64,000 nt of DNA, taken from contig JAJUBI010000007.1 in NCBI GenBank assembly GCA_022419385.1, forward strand, positions 901,768-965,767, written 5' to 3'. This DNA comes from Paraconiothyrium sp. Pb-2020 (taxonomy: Eukaryota > Ascomycota > Dothideomycetes > Pleosporales > Didymosphaeriaceae). Positions 44,395-56,206 of this stretch are shown one piece after another. Position 1 is the first letter of the stretch; every line of letters starts with the position of its first letter. A model generated the notes under the pieces. The model ran no database searches and had not been told where the DNA came from. It saw nothing but the letters and a program-made list of their open reading frames with translations. Position numbers and translations under genes: made by a program.

Positions 44395-47114
44395 TTAATA
44401 ATGCTCCCAAGTCCCAATTGTATGCCCCTGCACCCTCGCCTTCGTCCAATCCACTCCATACTTATACGGCGCCAATATCGGCTCCTCATCAATGCCACAA
44501 TGATCATCGCCATCCCTCCCTACAAACCACCCTAAGGCATACGTCTTTCCCAACTTCTCCAAATGCACAGTCATCTGCTTACTATCGAACTTCTCCGTGT
44601 CAACGAAATTGACAAGCATTTTCGATTGGTGGATAAAGGCGAGAACGGATGCCATCGTGCCCACCTGTCGTGGCATAAACTTGTGCGAGCGGTGCACATA
44701 CACGACGCAGGCGACGCCTACTAGGAAGAAGATAATGGCGATGGAGAGGACGAAGGAGGACCAGAAGGAGCGAAAAGTTTGGTCTGTGTTCGCACGGTCG
44801 TCGTGGTCGTCACCATCTGCCACGTCGTTGCCGCTCTGGCCAGGGACGAATTTTATGCCGTCTACGGAGAAGGACGAGACGCAGACAGTGAGGATCTCGG
44901 CTAGGATGGAGCCGACGCCGACAAGGAACACAACGTAGTGCTTGTTGATGAGGGCCTTGAAGGGGAGGACGATGGGGTTTGTGCCAGTGTAATCGAGCGT
45001 CAAAGTCTTCGCAGGTGCTTCGCGTTGTGCAAGGATGTGGTATGGTTGGATAGTACGGATATCGCCGTTCAAGGTATTCCAGAGTAGCTTGACTATCGTG
45101 GCTAAAGTTGTGAGGAGGAAGGGTAACTTGTCCGTAACAACTTGAGCCGGTCTGAAGAAGAGAAAGATGGGCAGGACGACCGCGAATGAGATGAGGTAAC
45201 AAATGTAAGGTATGCCAGCTTTGAGTCGTAGCATCAGGGGCCGTGGATCGGAGCCAGTGTCTGGAATTTTCTCCTTCACAGTGCGAATGTATTCTCCCTG
45301 CCAGAGTGAGCTCTTGTGCAGGATGTAACGTCGATGGCGAAGCTGTTTGTGTATCTTTTCCAGTGGTGCGGTGTCTAAGTTCTGAAAGTCGGCGAGAATA
45401 TGACTCTTGGTAGCCATGGCCGCGACACCGGCGATACCCTTGGGATCGGACAGTAAACCGCTCTTCCTGCGCATCTCGTACATAAGGACCATACCAAGGA
45501 TAGCAACGATGATGAGGCAGGTGGTAACAGACCTGGACCACCAAGGTTGTATCCGTATCGACTTCCAATGAGTTACCTCTCGGTTTTCTTCTTTCGGATA
45601 CATCTCTACGGATGCCGATTGGAGGATAGGCACCAAGCTACTCGCTATGAGCGTCGACATAGACACATAGATGACTGCGTATTGCTTATGCCGTAGCGCT
45701 CGTAAGGGCACCAGCCAGCTCATAAACGTCAAATAGTCCATGTTTAGCGATTCACCCGCGGAGGATCCATTCTTCTTGGACAATTGATAGTACGGCTCCA
45801 GCCGTTTGACTTCATAGTCAACGATCTGCCATAGGATACCGTAGATGACGAAGAAGAGTACCGGGGCATATTTCCAGGTAAAGTACTGTAATACCGTCAA
45901 ATCTTTAGCGCTCTTGAATTTGATCAGTCCTCCATCGTAGTGGTCGTCAGGTTCGTGTTCGGATTTTTTTTGTGAGATCTGGCATAGATACTCTTGCAAT
46001 CCTGCCAGAGCAAGCGCGATAATAACAAGGAATGTTAGGTACGGCCAGCCCATCGAGAATGGTCGCCACGAAGGCATGTCCGGGTCTAACTCACAGTCAG
46101 TCTGTGATATCCCCAATATTCAAATGTCACCTACCTGGAGGAAAGAAGTAACTCGTTTCATTGTTATCGTCACGCTCAAAAACGAGCGACGCGCGGCTGT
46201 CGAAGTCATTCACCTGTCCCGCCATATCGCTGATGTCCACAGGGATTTCTGAGACCGCCACAATACCCCCAGTCTTCTCAGCCTCTTCTTGTGCATCCTT
46301 CGCGACGACGCCAATGATATTGGCGTCAGATAGTCCTCTTCTATGCCCACGTGTAGTATCAGCTTCAGGCTGCGCCATTGTGTGCGTGAAAGGTACTTCT
46401 GTGATGGACGACATCCCCGCCCCAAGTTGTGCTTCCAATCTCTCATACTCCGCAGCGTAACCGGCCTCATTGAGGTCGCGCTCTGCGTCCATTGCGTCAG
46501 CCGCGCTCGCCATCTTCTTAGGCTGCGCGAACTGCTTCATGGCATTCCGCCGTTGAATCCGCTCAAGTCATATCCGAGCGGCTCGTCTACCTCTTCGACG
46601 CCTTGTAGCCTCCTTCTGCCTGACTCTTCATCTTCCAACCTATTGTAATCTCCACCTCTCGACCTTCCGTTGCGGAGGGATGTGAGTCGATTCAAGAGCC
46701 TTGAGTGCCACTCCTGCTCTGTATCGTAGATTGCGACCTCGGACTAAAGGGATCAGGCGACGGGCTATACGATGTATTTTCGGAGAATGAAGGCGGGGCC
46801 GGGGCCCGAGGTATGCGGTACGATGGCTCTGCAGCGGGTACTAGAGGCGAGGGATACGATGTACGGCGCGATAATGAGGGCGTCTCGACGGGACTAACTG
46901 AAGCGATTGAGGCCGGACGGGAGGGGAAAAGCTGGGATAATCGATCGGAGCCAGACGTGTTCTGTCGCATCAGAAGAGGTCGCGCTTGCGACGTGGGCGT
47001 CCCACTACCGACTGCAGGCGATCCAGCGCGCAACGCTGTAGGAACATGATCTTCTGAGGTGTTTCTTGTTGTAACTGGAGAGCCTGCTTGTAGTGGGAAG
47101 GGCACGCCCTCCAT
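44395..47114 (-). CDS. DUF3433-family multi-pass membrane protein, two frameshifts
   Basis: Exons 47114-46135 and 46085-44395 are joined in phase 1 across a 49-nt intron (GTAGGT, ACTGAC branch, TTAG). The join reads YFFPPDPDMPSWRPFSMGWP, a family hallmark. About 890 aa are expected. The N-terminal 140 residues are disordered and Ser/Pro-rich. An EWHSRLLNRLTSLRNGRSR block and a cytosolic acidic region follow, then two repeats of the DUF3433 module, each with several membrane helices (WPYLTFLVIIALALAGL; VLFFVIYGILWQIVDYEVKR; GIPYICYLISFAVVLPIFLF; SFVLSIAIIFFLVGVACVVY). The frame changes near 46738 and 46543; each needs one missing base. Function of the family is unknown; location is probably the plasma membrane or cell wall. 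Confidence 0.75.
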
Positions 47115-48549
47115 GACTATCTTTCGCGCGTCAACCCAGCGCGCTCAATTCCGTGCGGATTAGAATATCGTGAGCTTGTGAGCGCTCGTCGAGGGGCAGT
47201 TCAAACGGTCGTCTGCACGCAAGTCAAGAGCTATACACGGCTACTCTGGAGCGAGGTATAGCAGCTGAAAGTTGCGCCTAGATCGGACGCTCGGTGGCTT
47301 CGGCCTCGTCGCATAGCACTCGGGCCAGATGTCAATACGATCCAACACGAGTAGGTACCCGACAAGCCTGTGTGTGTTCCTCTCCGCAACCAGCACTTGC
47401 AATAATGCAAGTACAGGGCTACGCAAATGCGTAGGTTGCGACTATGGTTGTCCTCGTTGTGGAGTCGGGCCGAGCCAAGATCGAAGGCGAGCAAGCGGTA
47501 TCTGGAAGAATACTGCGAGCGATGCGTAATTGACGCAACATCCAGAAGTCGTTGGATAAATGTCACGACTCGAGGAGTTGAGTTTGCTCTTCTTAGGACA
47601 GCCTCACCAGCCAGTACCTGTTATGATTGTGTTGCATGGTCTATTAATACAGCACAGCCGCATTGGAGGCAACCGAATACGGGGAGGGGCATATGGGGCC
47701 GAATGACGGGGCGACATGTCGCACGACTGACCCCTGACGGTAGGTTGAACGCGCATTCTGGCGTTTGAGATGGTGTAGAGGTGGTGGAAGGCTTAAGAAG
47801 GCTATTGAGGCTCTAGAGATGTTGTCTAGCTCGAAGAGACGTGCGGAAGCTGGCCAATGAAGCTGCGCGTATAAACCCGCCCTTGCTGAGCGATCCTGAC
47901 GGCTGGACGAAACCGTCAGCCCGGCCCAATGCTGTCGCAGGCATGCGACAGTGGAGTTCAGCTTTTTAGAGAGAGCCAGACGCGTCGACGTGTAGAGGCG
48001 AGCTCCTGGAGCTATAGCTTGTTGTGGTATTCAGTCATTTATTGAAGCCTCTCTTCTTGATAAGCACTTGATCTACACTATTACTTGCAGACTGAGGGCA
48101 ACTAATAGAGATGCATGCAGTAATCGGATTGCGATTATAGACCATAGACAGTGTCAATAAATCGCCCTTAGTGCTTTGAACCGCTGTTACCTTCGTTCCG
48201 TCGAGAAATGAGATGCTTAAATACCCTGCTCCTTTACGTGAGTGGATACATTTTCTAGAGACAGTACATCAGACAATCTTTAGTGATGGCTACGCTTCTC
48301 TCTGGAGATTCCTTGTACAAGCGGTGAGATTTCATCGCGCACTGCATTGAGCACCTTTACGATAAGGCAAGAGCTTGACTATATCTGGAATGGACTCACT
48401 TTACATCGGTTTGCTCACCGTCATTGCACACCCAAACGAAACATCTGACTCTCGTGGACACGAACCCCATCCTTTACCCACTCGAAGACCTTGCGGATTC
48501 CTACCAGCGATACTGATCGAACCCAAAGTTGATTTCTTCAGCTGCCCAA
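47115..48549. other. 1.4-kb intergenic region
   Basis: Upstream of the DUF3433 gene and of the gene at 48550. Minus-strand 61-111 codon ORFs at 47231-47566 overlap each other in different frames; none is supported. Confidence 0.4.
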
Positions 48550-49855
48550 ATGGCGACGGACATGAAGGGTCCAGAACATCTCAAATGCTTCAGAGCCAAG
48601 GGTCCTAACGGCGTTCTAGAAGTGCGAAGGTCCTAGCGAAAGCTGGCGTTTGGATTGGCTATGCTGCGCCAGGCAAGAATGGCATCTCTTTCCAAGGTCT
48701 TCCGTCCTTTGAGGAGCTTAAGGGCAACTGCGACAATATAACACAACCATTCCCTCCTATGATCGACGGAGGGGTGAGCGATGTCAGTAGACATGCAGTC
48801 TGCCGCGCGTGTGGTGAAATATCAGAATTAATCCAGCTTCGCGAGATCCAGGTGATGAATAAGCCGCGTACAGTAAGCCACTAACACGTGCATTATGAGG
48901 ACCCCCGCAAGCTAACCGTAGTAGAAAGTCACTATCATGCCTCTGCATAGTAAGGGTGACAGCGGCGAACTGTTCTGCATTCTGGTCCCGCAGCGTAACA
49001 ATCGATCTCTCCAAGGCCTTGAGCTCTTCCGACCTTATGAGCTCGCAGATGGCGAGAACACTTTCACCAGCAACTTTGAGCTTCTATCACCAGGTAACAG
49101 AAGCAGGGTGCATACTGAGGCTGAAGCGGCTGAAGCGTTGGGATTATCACCTTCCGAAGAAGCTGTCGGTCCTAACCTGACACCATCACCATCGCTCTCC
49201 TGGAAATCTCCGGAGAGGTCAATCCCCGCGAGTTCAATGACGAAGACACGTTTGAGATCGGGGAAACAACGATCGGCCTGGGGTGGGTTTGTGGACCGTG
49301 CTATAAGCGTTCGAGACAACTCTCAGGACCCATTGCAAAAGCGCAAAGCTTACGACTCCATCGATACAGATACGCCACAACAGAAAAAAAAGACTACAGA
49401 GCTCCCTTTTCACGCACGCAGGCTCCCACACCAGTGTCGCGGGAAGTCTCACGTGCGGCTCCAGAGATCATCAGCAACGAGAGCTCCGCCATCTTGCCCC
49501 ACCTCAATGAGGAGTACGCTAAGCGGACACTCCTCGTATGGATTGTTGTGGTAGACGACATCGAATATGACTTCAGTCACACAGTCTATGATTGTCCTAC
49601 CTTCTCTGTCTTCTTGACTTTGGTCCGCACTGAGCTGCAGATGACCCTCAGGTAACTGAAAAGGTTGATAGCTCGCTCACGTGGCGCCTCACGTACCAAG
49701 TGCCTGGTCAGACCAAGAAGGCGTTCACTCTACGTATCGATGATAACGGCCAGGAGATAGGGTATGAGCGGCTGTTGAGTTCTCTCGCGCAATCGGCATT
49801 CTGGGAAGGAAACAGAAACGGGAAGATCAATGTCAACCTACGAATTTTAGCTTAG
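48550..49855 (+). pseudogene. Accessory gene with paired CxxC motifs, frame-disrupted
   Basis: Coding character runs on the plus strand from about 48550 (MATDMKGPEHLKCFRAKGPN) to a TAG at 49853-49855. An intron at 48852-48924 has a CTAACC branch and GTAG acceptor. The exon before it ends RHAVCRACGEISELIQLREI; a later stretch carries GLGWVCGPCYKRSRQLSG, so two CxxC knuckles may form a zinc site. The C-terminal 120 residues (TLLVWIVVVDDIEYDF to WEGNRNGKINVNLRILA) look like a compact ubiquitin-size alpha/beta domain. The frame changes near 48619 (perhaps an intron end, CTAAC...TTCTAG), between 49090 and 49390, and near 49640, where one missing base is the only simple explanation. Start uncertain; no family recognised. 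Confidence 0.45.
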
Positions 49856-50607
49856 GCAGCGATGACACCCTCAGGCTCACTACTAACGCCCTAGTGTACT
49901 GTTCTTCCACCTGTGTCTACATGCTCGCTTCGTGGGCTTTGAGGGACCTGGTAGTACCTCTATGGGGTCCTCGATTGCCGTCTTTTCCGTCTTTTGGGGG
50001 CTTTCTATGTTCCATGGCGTTTACACAAATCCTTCATCTAGCGATATATACCCACTGGCGCTTTGCTTGTTTACCATACCAAAGTAGTCTGGTGAACTTT
50101 GTCTTGTCCGCGCAAATGTGCCGCACGATGCTTAGAGGACGCTTGACGCAGCTGGTTTGTACTCAATATATACCAATCATCGAACCATGTATATAAACTT
50201 TGTACTTACAAAGGGCTGTTCATCTATCTGGAGCTCACCGTTAACAGCGTGAAAGCTATCGATGCATTTCCGAAAGACTGCAAGCTCACAGCTTCGAAAG
50301 ATTTGCGTGCTTCACCGTGCCGCAAACGTGACAAGCGGGACCTCAGCTGCACGTCACGTTTGTGGCACGGTTCCAAGGTTCGGATTTGCTGAAGTGATTT
50401 CCCCGCGTGTGCCGCGGCCCTGTCGCGTCTGTGCTCGCGCTCTTTCCTCTCTTGCTGCCTGCTGCATGTTGTTTACCTTTGCCTTCGGTTACCCCACACA
50501 TAGATACAGCTGCACGGCGGCTCTCGTTGTCCCACTGCTCACACACGACCACGTTGTACATTGTTCGATCCAACTTGCCATAGTCGAGAGGATAAGACAA
50601 CCTTAAG
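49856..50607. other. Intergenic region upstream of the first G-x-[IV]-W-G gene
   Basis: Holds the promoter of gene A. Plus-strand ORFs of 100-114 codons here lack coding features. Confidence 0.4.
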
Positions 50608-52225
50608 ATGTCTCGCCCATCTAGGCCGTCCGCGACTGTAACTAAAAATCAGTCTCCACGCACGCAGGCCTGGATGGACCCCATAACGTACGGTAAAGCA
50701 ACTCGAAAGCTGATCTACGACACGTCGATCGCAACAATCACTAGCCCGTACAACCAGCACATCCGCCGCTCATTAGGTTTTCGCGAGACGAGTGCTCCGG
50801 GCAAGGGCAAACCCGTTTTCGCCTCTGAGAGGGTCGAACATCTGTATTATGAATTGGACAGGATGGCCGTCCACGTACTTCCTAACAGCAGCCACGAAGC
50901 CCTCATGCAAGCATGGCAAGCGCAGGAATACACTGATGATGTTGAACGCCTTCTTCGTGAACTCGGTGGAAAGATCTGGGGCGACTCCATCGAGGAGCGC
51001 AAATTATCATCCAATCCAAACTCCCAGCTACTGACAACAGGAGATCCAGGCGCATCGGGCGACCTTTTGTACGAGCATAAACGCCATCGAGAGTTGTAAG
51101 TCAAAAGCGCTTCGCGTGTCCAAGGAATGAATTAACCAAGACAGTATTGCTCTCCAACTTGAGCACCTCATGTTTGTAAAGGCAAAGGCCTTCTATTTTA
51201 ACCACTACAGACCGTCGGCGTCGTTTTCGAAGATGAAGCCACAAACCACTGCTGTTCGTAGCTCACGCGTGAGGGTTCCTTCCCCACGAAAATCAAGCTC
51301 AGTGAGATTCACCAGCGAAAATAAATGCACGGTCGTCTTTCGTGTGCCCTCCGACAAGCTACGGGCTATACTCCACCGTACCTCGTCACGTATCTCGAAG
51401 AAGCGAGCCCGCGATGCAGTGGTTCAATTCCTACCTAATGACTTCCTTGGTAAGTGCAAGGTGGTTGCAGTGCTACACATAGTCTTTCCTTTTAACATCT
51501 GAGTAGTAGCTACACAAACCGATAATCCATCTGAGGATGAACAGACTGGTGACGAAGACAGAAGCTCGACTGCTATTATGAACGAGGATAACGAGGCAGT
51601 GGATGATCAGCCATTATCAGAAGAGGAAGAGAAGGTTATGAGAGCGGACCTGACGATCCTCCTATACCGGGAATTGTGTCTTGACGATGACGATTCTCAC
51701 ACGAAGCTCCCCGACGCCAGGTCAATGTTAGAAGCGTCTGAGCAGTTAGACAACACCATACGCCAACTATGGAATCGAGACGAAGACAAGATCCGCGTAA
51801 TTCTTGGAGATGCGTTCGAGCAAGCCTATCGAACATTATATGCCTGGCTCTCTTGGCGGGAAGGCTGCTGGTCGCTGTGTCAAGCCAACGGGGTAAGTCT
51901 GCCTTTGCCTTGGGGACGTACGGTAACGTTGACTATCCAGGTACACCCTCTCGAAAGCAAACCGACTCCACGATTCACTCCAGCTCAATGGGAGCACAAG
52001 CTAGGCGGAGGAGAGAAGTGCCGGAAATTTCATCAGCGGCTCGTGAACCATCGTCGAACGCTCCTAGCCTCTAATATTCATAAGGACGCTTTAAATACAG
52101 CAAAGTGCCTTTCGCGGGTGTTCGCAGCGATTGCCGAGAGTCCAATCTTGGAATACCGCCTTCGAGAACACATTGTCGCATACAACGAACTGCTATTCGC
52201 ACAGGACCTAGACTTGTGCATGTAG
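50608..52225 (+). CDS. IWG-box family protein A (undescribed family)
   Basis: Four exons (50608-51095, 51145-51449, 51507-51892, 51941-52225) with introns of 49, 57 and 48 nt give 487 aa with exact phase agreement. Residues 25-135 form the shared N-terminal domain: KATRKLIYDTS, a helix with VEHLYYELDRMAVHVLP, then DVERLLRELGGKIWGD (box at 121-125). After a phase-2 intron comes the helix LEHLMFVKAKAFYFNHYRP. A basic Ser/Arg/Lys linker follows (residues about 185-265), then an acidic stretch and a C-terminal helical domain (about 295-487) with QLWNRDEDKIRV and AWLSWREGCW. No signal or membrane segment; the basic linker suggests a nuclear role. Acceptor TAGTAG at 51504-51509 could give two forms one residue apart. 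Confidence 0.7.
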
Positions 52226-52988
52226 GGCATGTGGAGCTAAACACTATCGATGGGTGGCAAAACTGGATGCTTGCAGCTGTTCAGTTCGTTTATGGTTGGT
52301 TGTTGAGTCAATTGTATACAGCACGACACTTAGTCGTGGGCTGGAGTCTTCGGAGGAATATCGAAAACGGGCGATGGATAAGCTCACTTTCACCTGCTCA
52401 AATGCAGGCAAACGATTGGGAAGGTATGGCGTTGTGGCGAGAAAGAAAAGTTTGTGTACACTAGGGCTTTGTTGAGATCTCCATTGTCTACGACACTCGT
52501 GTTCCATCTGGAATGGAATGCTGAGACGCAGCTGACACTCCTGGGGCTGACATTGGCTGACGAGGTTGTTTTATACGGCGTGATGAATCAAACACAATCA
52601 AATGATAAAAATCACTCGCGTGTGGCTGCGGCAACGATTGAAAGATGTGTTCGTCGCCGTCGTACAAGATCTGCGCTTGGCGAACCCTAGTGTGTGGTGG
52701 CTAGTAAGATGTACGCGAACGCGCGATCCTTGGATGGCTCCTGACTTCCTCCTTTTCTCAACACCAAACAGGTTGACCCCATCAAAAGTGAGGCGGCGTC
52801 GAGGGCTATGGCCGTGGTCCCAGTTGCGCACAGTTCGATTCTCAGCAAAACCCCCACGCGGCAGGCAATGGTAACGTTCGCCATTCCTTAGCGGCGAATG
52901 GTAATGTCAATATTTCTTCTCCACACATTTTAGGCACACGGTGCTCGATAGTCTACATTGTTGCGAAAACTCTACAACGACGCACACC
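52226..52988. other. Intergenic region between family genes A and B
   Basis: Short ORFs on both strands, none coding-like. The likely promoter of gene B, near 52900-52988, contains a TTTTAGGCAC element. Confidence 0.4.
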
Positions 52989-54807
52989 ATGGGTTCAATC
53001 GGCTACGCCACGTCCAAGGACTGGCTCGACATCATGAAGAACAGGTCGAAGTTGCGCATGCACGAATTGATCGAGCGCTTAGGGTTGCGCGCAAAATGGA
53101 GTCAGAACAAACGGGGCAAAACAAATTTTGAGAGCGCCTTGGTGCGCGACCTCGTCACGGACATGGGCGACATCGTTGCGACGGTCCCAAAAGAGTCGGA
53201 CGATTTGGTGAAATTCTTATCGGCAGAAAAAAGCCTAAACGAGCAAGTTGAGGGCCTGTTGCAAAAACATGGCTCCGCGATATGGGGAAGAGTAGGCGAC
53301 AGAGAGCACTTAATCAGCGTTGGTGAACCCGGGGTTGAAGAAGAGCTATACCCTAGAGACCTCTATTTCGAGGAGGAGCAAGACCGCGAGCAGTGAGTTC
53401 ATTTACCTTAGGTTTCACATATCATTTGCTGAACAAATGTCAGAATCCGCATTTTGCTACATTGGTGGCTTGGAATGAAAGCTATCAATGTCATCCTGGC
53501 TCGCGATAGACTTGATCGGGAGAGGAAAAAGAAAGAGGAAAACAAAAGAGCTAGAATCGAGATGGACGTCCCACAAGAGGGTGCAAGCTCAGCATTCGTT
53601 CCATTAGCACCAAACTCAGGTGCACCAGCACCTTTAAATACGAATATCCCTCCAGTGCCACTTGCAGAGCATCCCCGGCATGTGCAACTCTACAAAGCAG
53701 AAACCACATCGCGTGGTAGCCCCATCTCCGTGGCTGTCAGCACTCCGCCAGAATCGAGTCAAAGTCCAATAGGTCCCGGGCATGGCCAGCTGGGGGGTGC
53801 CAATGCAAGCCATTTCGCGGCGGTGAACCCACATGCATCGCATCCTTCGCAAGCACAAAGCGTGGTGGATGGAGTTTGGAATCGCCTTGCCGAAGTAGGC
53901 ATCAACGGATCGCGCAATGGCAGCATGTCATCGCAAGCGGCAGTCGGTACACCCTCCTGGGCTGGAGTAAACGCAGGACACACCCAGCGGTGCCTCGACG
54001 GGCGTCGTTGGCGGCAGATATGCCATCGCAGCCACCGCCAGTAGCAAATGTCTCGACGGCAGGTATCCGCCAACTAGGGGCCGAGATTTCGCAACTTGTG
54101 TCAGATCTTACACCGCAAGCTACTGCCACAAACGGACATTCTGGTGTTGCACCAGATGCACCGCGGAACGCGATACCGTACCCCGGTCTCGATGTGGAGA
54201 CGTTGTATGCTCTACGCGAGTACATCTACCAAGAAAAGACAGAGGTGGACTGGGAAGAAGAGGCGCTGCTACGGCGGCTTGAAACGGCATGGAGAGATGG
54301 CGTGCGGTCAGATTACAACCGCATGCTCGAAAACGTACCGGCGTTTATCGCGCGAGAACGCGCGTTCCTTACCTGGATCGAACTAAAGCGGCATTTGGCC
54401 GACCTTCAGCGCGCTGGGACTCGTACGTACCTTGTCATCACCTTTGCACGCTTATCCGGTCTCGCTTATTGTTATGCGCTTGTACTAACGACGGCTTAGG
54501 ATGGGGCGAGGAAGGGACTACAGCACCCGAGATCGAGCGCCGAATCGAGCAGCACAGAACGCTCATGAGCGCGACTCGCGAGATCATCCGCAGCTTCGAG
54601 GACATTGCACAGGTCGCGGGCGCGGGTGCGGGGACGGACCACGACGAGCTTCTGCGGCAGGCGCTGGTGGTATTGGCGGGCAACAAGTACGCGGTGGAGC
54701 TGCAGTGGAAGAAGGTGGAGTTTGTCGGGCTCATGCAATGGCTGGCCAGCGCGCTGGAGGGCTACGAGAAGGAGCAGGAGGGCGACACGGTGTACTATTT
54801 TCCGTAG
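52989..54807 (+). CDS. IWG-box family protein B (undescribed family)
   Basis: Best model: exons 52989-53392, 53444-53946, 54018-54422 and 54500-54807, 539 aa. Intron 1 (51 nt, phase 2) sits exactly where the intron of genes A and C sits. The 71-nt second intron (GTACAC...GGCAG) is inferred from a frame change; the alternative is one missing base near 53980. The N-domain has MHELIERLGLRAKW, then VEGLLQKHGSAIWGRVGDRE (box 96-100). The next exon starts with ILLHWWLGMKAINVILARDR and a Lys/Arg cluster, then a Pro/Ser/Ala-rich disordered linker. The C-terminal domain (about 360-539) has RRLETAWRDGVRSDYNR, AFLTWIELKRHLADLQ and further helices. The start is the ATG at 52989. Confidence 0.65.
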
Positions 54808-56202
54808 AGGCGGTGGCATGTTTATCTTTTCGGCGAATTGTTACCCTTACGGGAGCCTTGGCCTAGTGTGTTGCGAGGTCGAGCAGGTGTAGCGCGCATA
54901 GGCGTTTGAGGTTAGTGGGAGCATCAGGGTAGTTGTGAAAATTTTATTACAGGGTCAATTGATGACGGAGCTCGTTTAGGCCTGGGCGCCTTAGATGAGT
55001 AAACCTTTTTCCAGAAGGGATCGCCGGCGGCAGCGCGAGCGTAATCAGATAATCGGCTGCCCGGTCGGGCGGTCCAGCGTCGCGCGCGCTGGTGTGTGCA
55101 AGCAGGAAGCAGACGCCAGAACGGACGTCTGCGCGGTCGAGGGCAGCTTTGTAGGGGCGGCAGCTGCAGGCCGCTCGCGTGCACAAAACAGGCAATTGTT
55201 GGAAGGATTCTCGCGGGAGCGAGCCGAGGGATTTGCCGCTACCAGAGGCCCCTGTCGGTGTACGCCCGTATACGGCGCGGGAGCTGCAATAATCACATCG
55301 CACATTGGCCTCGCGAGGCAATCGTACCGAGGGCAGTTTCTATTCTTGCCGGGCGTGCGAGTAGCGTCGTATCGTATCTCGCGTTGCGACCCATCTGGCT
55401 CTGACTCGGGCCAGCCGGTGCGGCGTTTCAAGCGCAGCGTGCGAGAAGAGGGTGCCGCGGACGAGAGGTACAGAGGTTCATGCACACTGTAGGCGCATTG
55501 CAGAGGGGTTGCATCGGCCGGCGTGTGTAAGACTGTGCCACCTCGCACGCAATCAATACGGCCACTATGGGAAGGCGTGGACGGCCCCGTGCGACAGGCA
55601 ATAAAACTTACGTTTGCAGGTGCTATCGAGAGAGTGTAAGGCGCGGATCCTACAGCTCGAGGGCTTCGTCGTCGTCATACACCACGAACCACGGCCGCCC
55701 GCAAGCGGCTACTGCGCGCGGCGGCGGGCAGGCGGCAGTACATGGCGAGCGCGGGCATTGGGCGGCTGGTGTAGAGGTAGGCGGGGCGATAGCGTACTGT
55801 GTACACAGTATGTACGATTACAGTACCTCTCGCCGGTGCATAACGAGGCCTCATCTCGTGCGTCGTACTATGTACACGGGCGCAGCAAGGGAGGCCAGGG
55901 AGCCAATGGCCCGCCCGCCGTAGTATAGGCGCGAGTCAGCCAGTGTCGGATACTTTCTGGTGCGGGCACAAGCGCAGCAGATCCGCATCGGGCCACAGGC
56001 CACCGGCGACATCTCAGCGACATTGGCAGCCTGTTCAAACTTTTTCTGCGCTGACTGACTTTTTGCGTGTACGCTAGTCTCTACCTCGCACCCCTTTCCC
56101 CTAGTCCACCGCCGGGATACCGCCCCAACAGTCCACGTCTGGTCCTGGCGTCACAGCGCTCACACTGCACTCCTCCTCTCGACACCACTCCTCCATGCCG
56201 CC
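54808..56202. other. 1.4-kb GC-rich region upstream of gene C
   Basis: 55.0-56.0 kb is strongly GC-rich and rich in CG dinucleotides, unlike the AT-rich gaps at 40-44 kb, so it shows no RIP wear. ORFs of 86-167 codons run on both strands as expected by chance in GC-rich DNA. Confidence 0.45.
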
Positions 56203-56206
56203 ATGA
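56195..56206 (+). promoter_or_regulatory. Three-codon upstream ORF overlapping the gene C start
   Basis: ATG CCG CCA TGA lies just before the main ATG at 56203, with its stop codon overlapping that start codon (ATGA). Such a start-stop overlap could tune translation by reinitiation. Seen directly; effect inferred. Confidence 0.5.

Noticed and set aside
53940..54020. Single-base frameshift in family gene B
   Set aside because: A 71-nt intron with GT-AG ends restores frame and divisibility, so it was not counted as a missing base, though that remains possible.
55045..55548. 167-codon minus-strand ORF in GC-rich DNA
   Set aside because: Long chance ORFs on both strands are expected at this GC content; no domain or splice structure.
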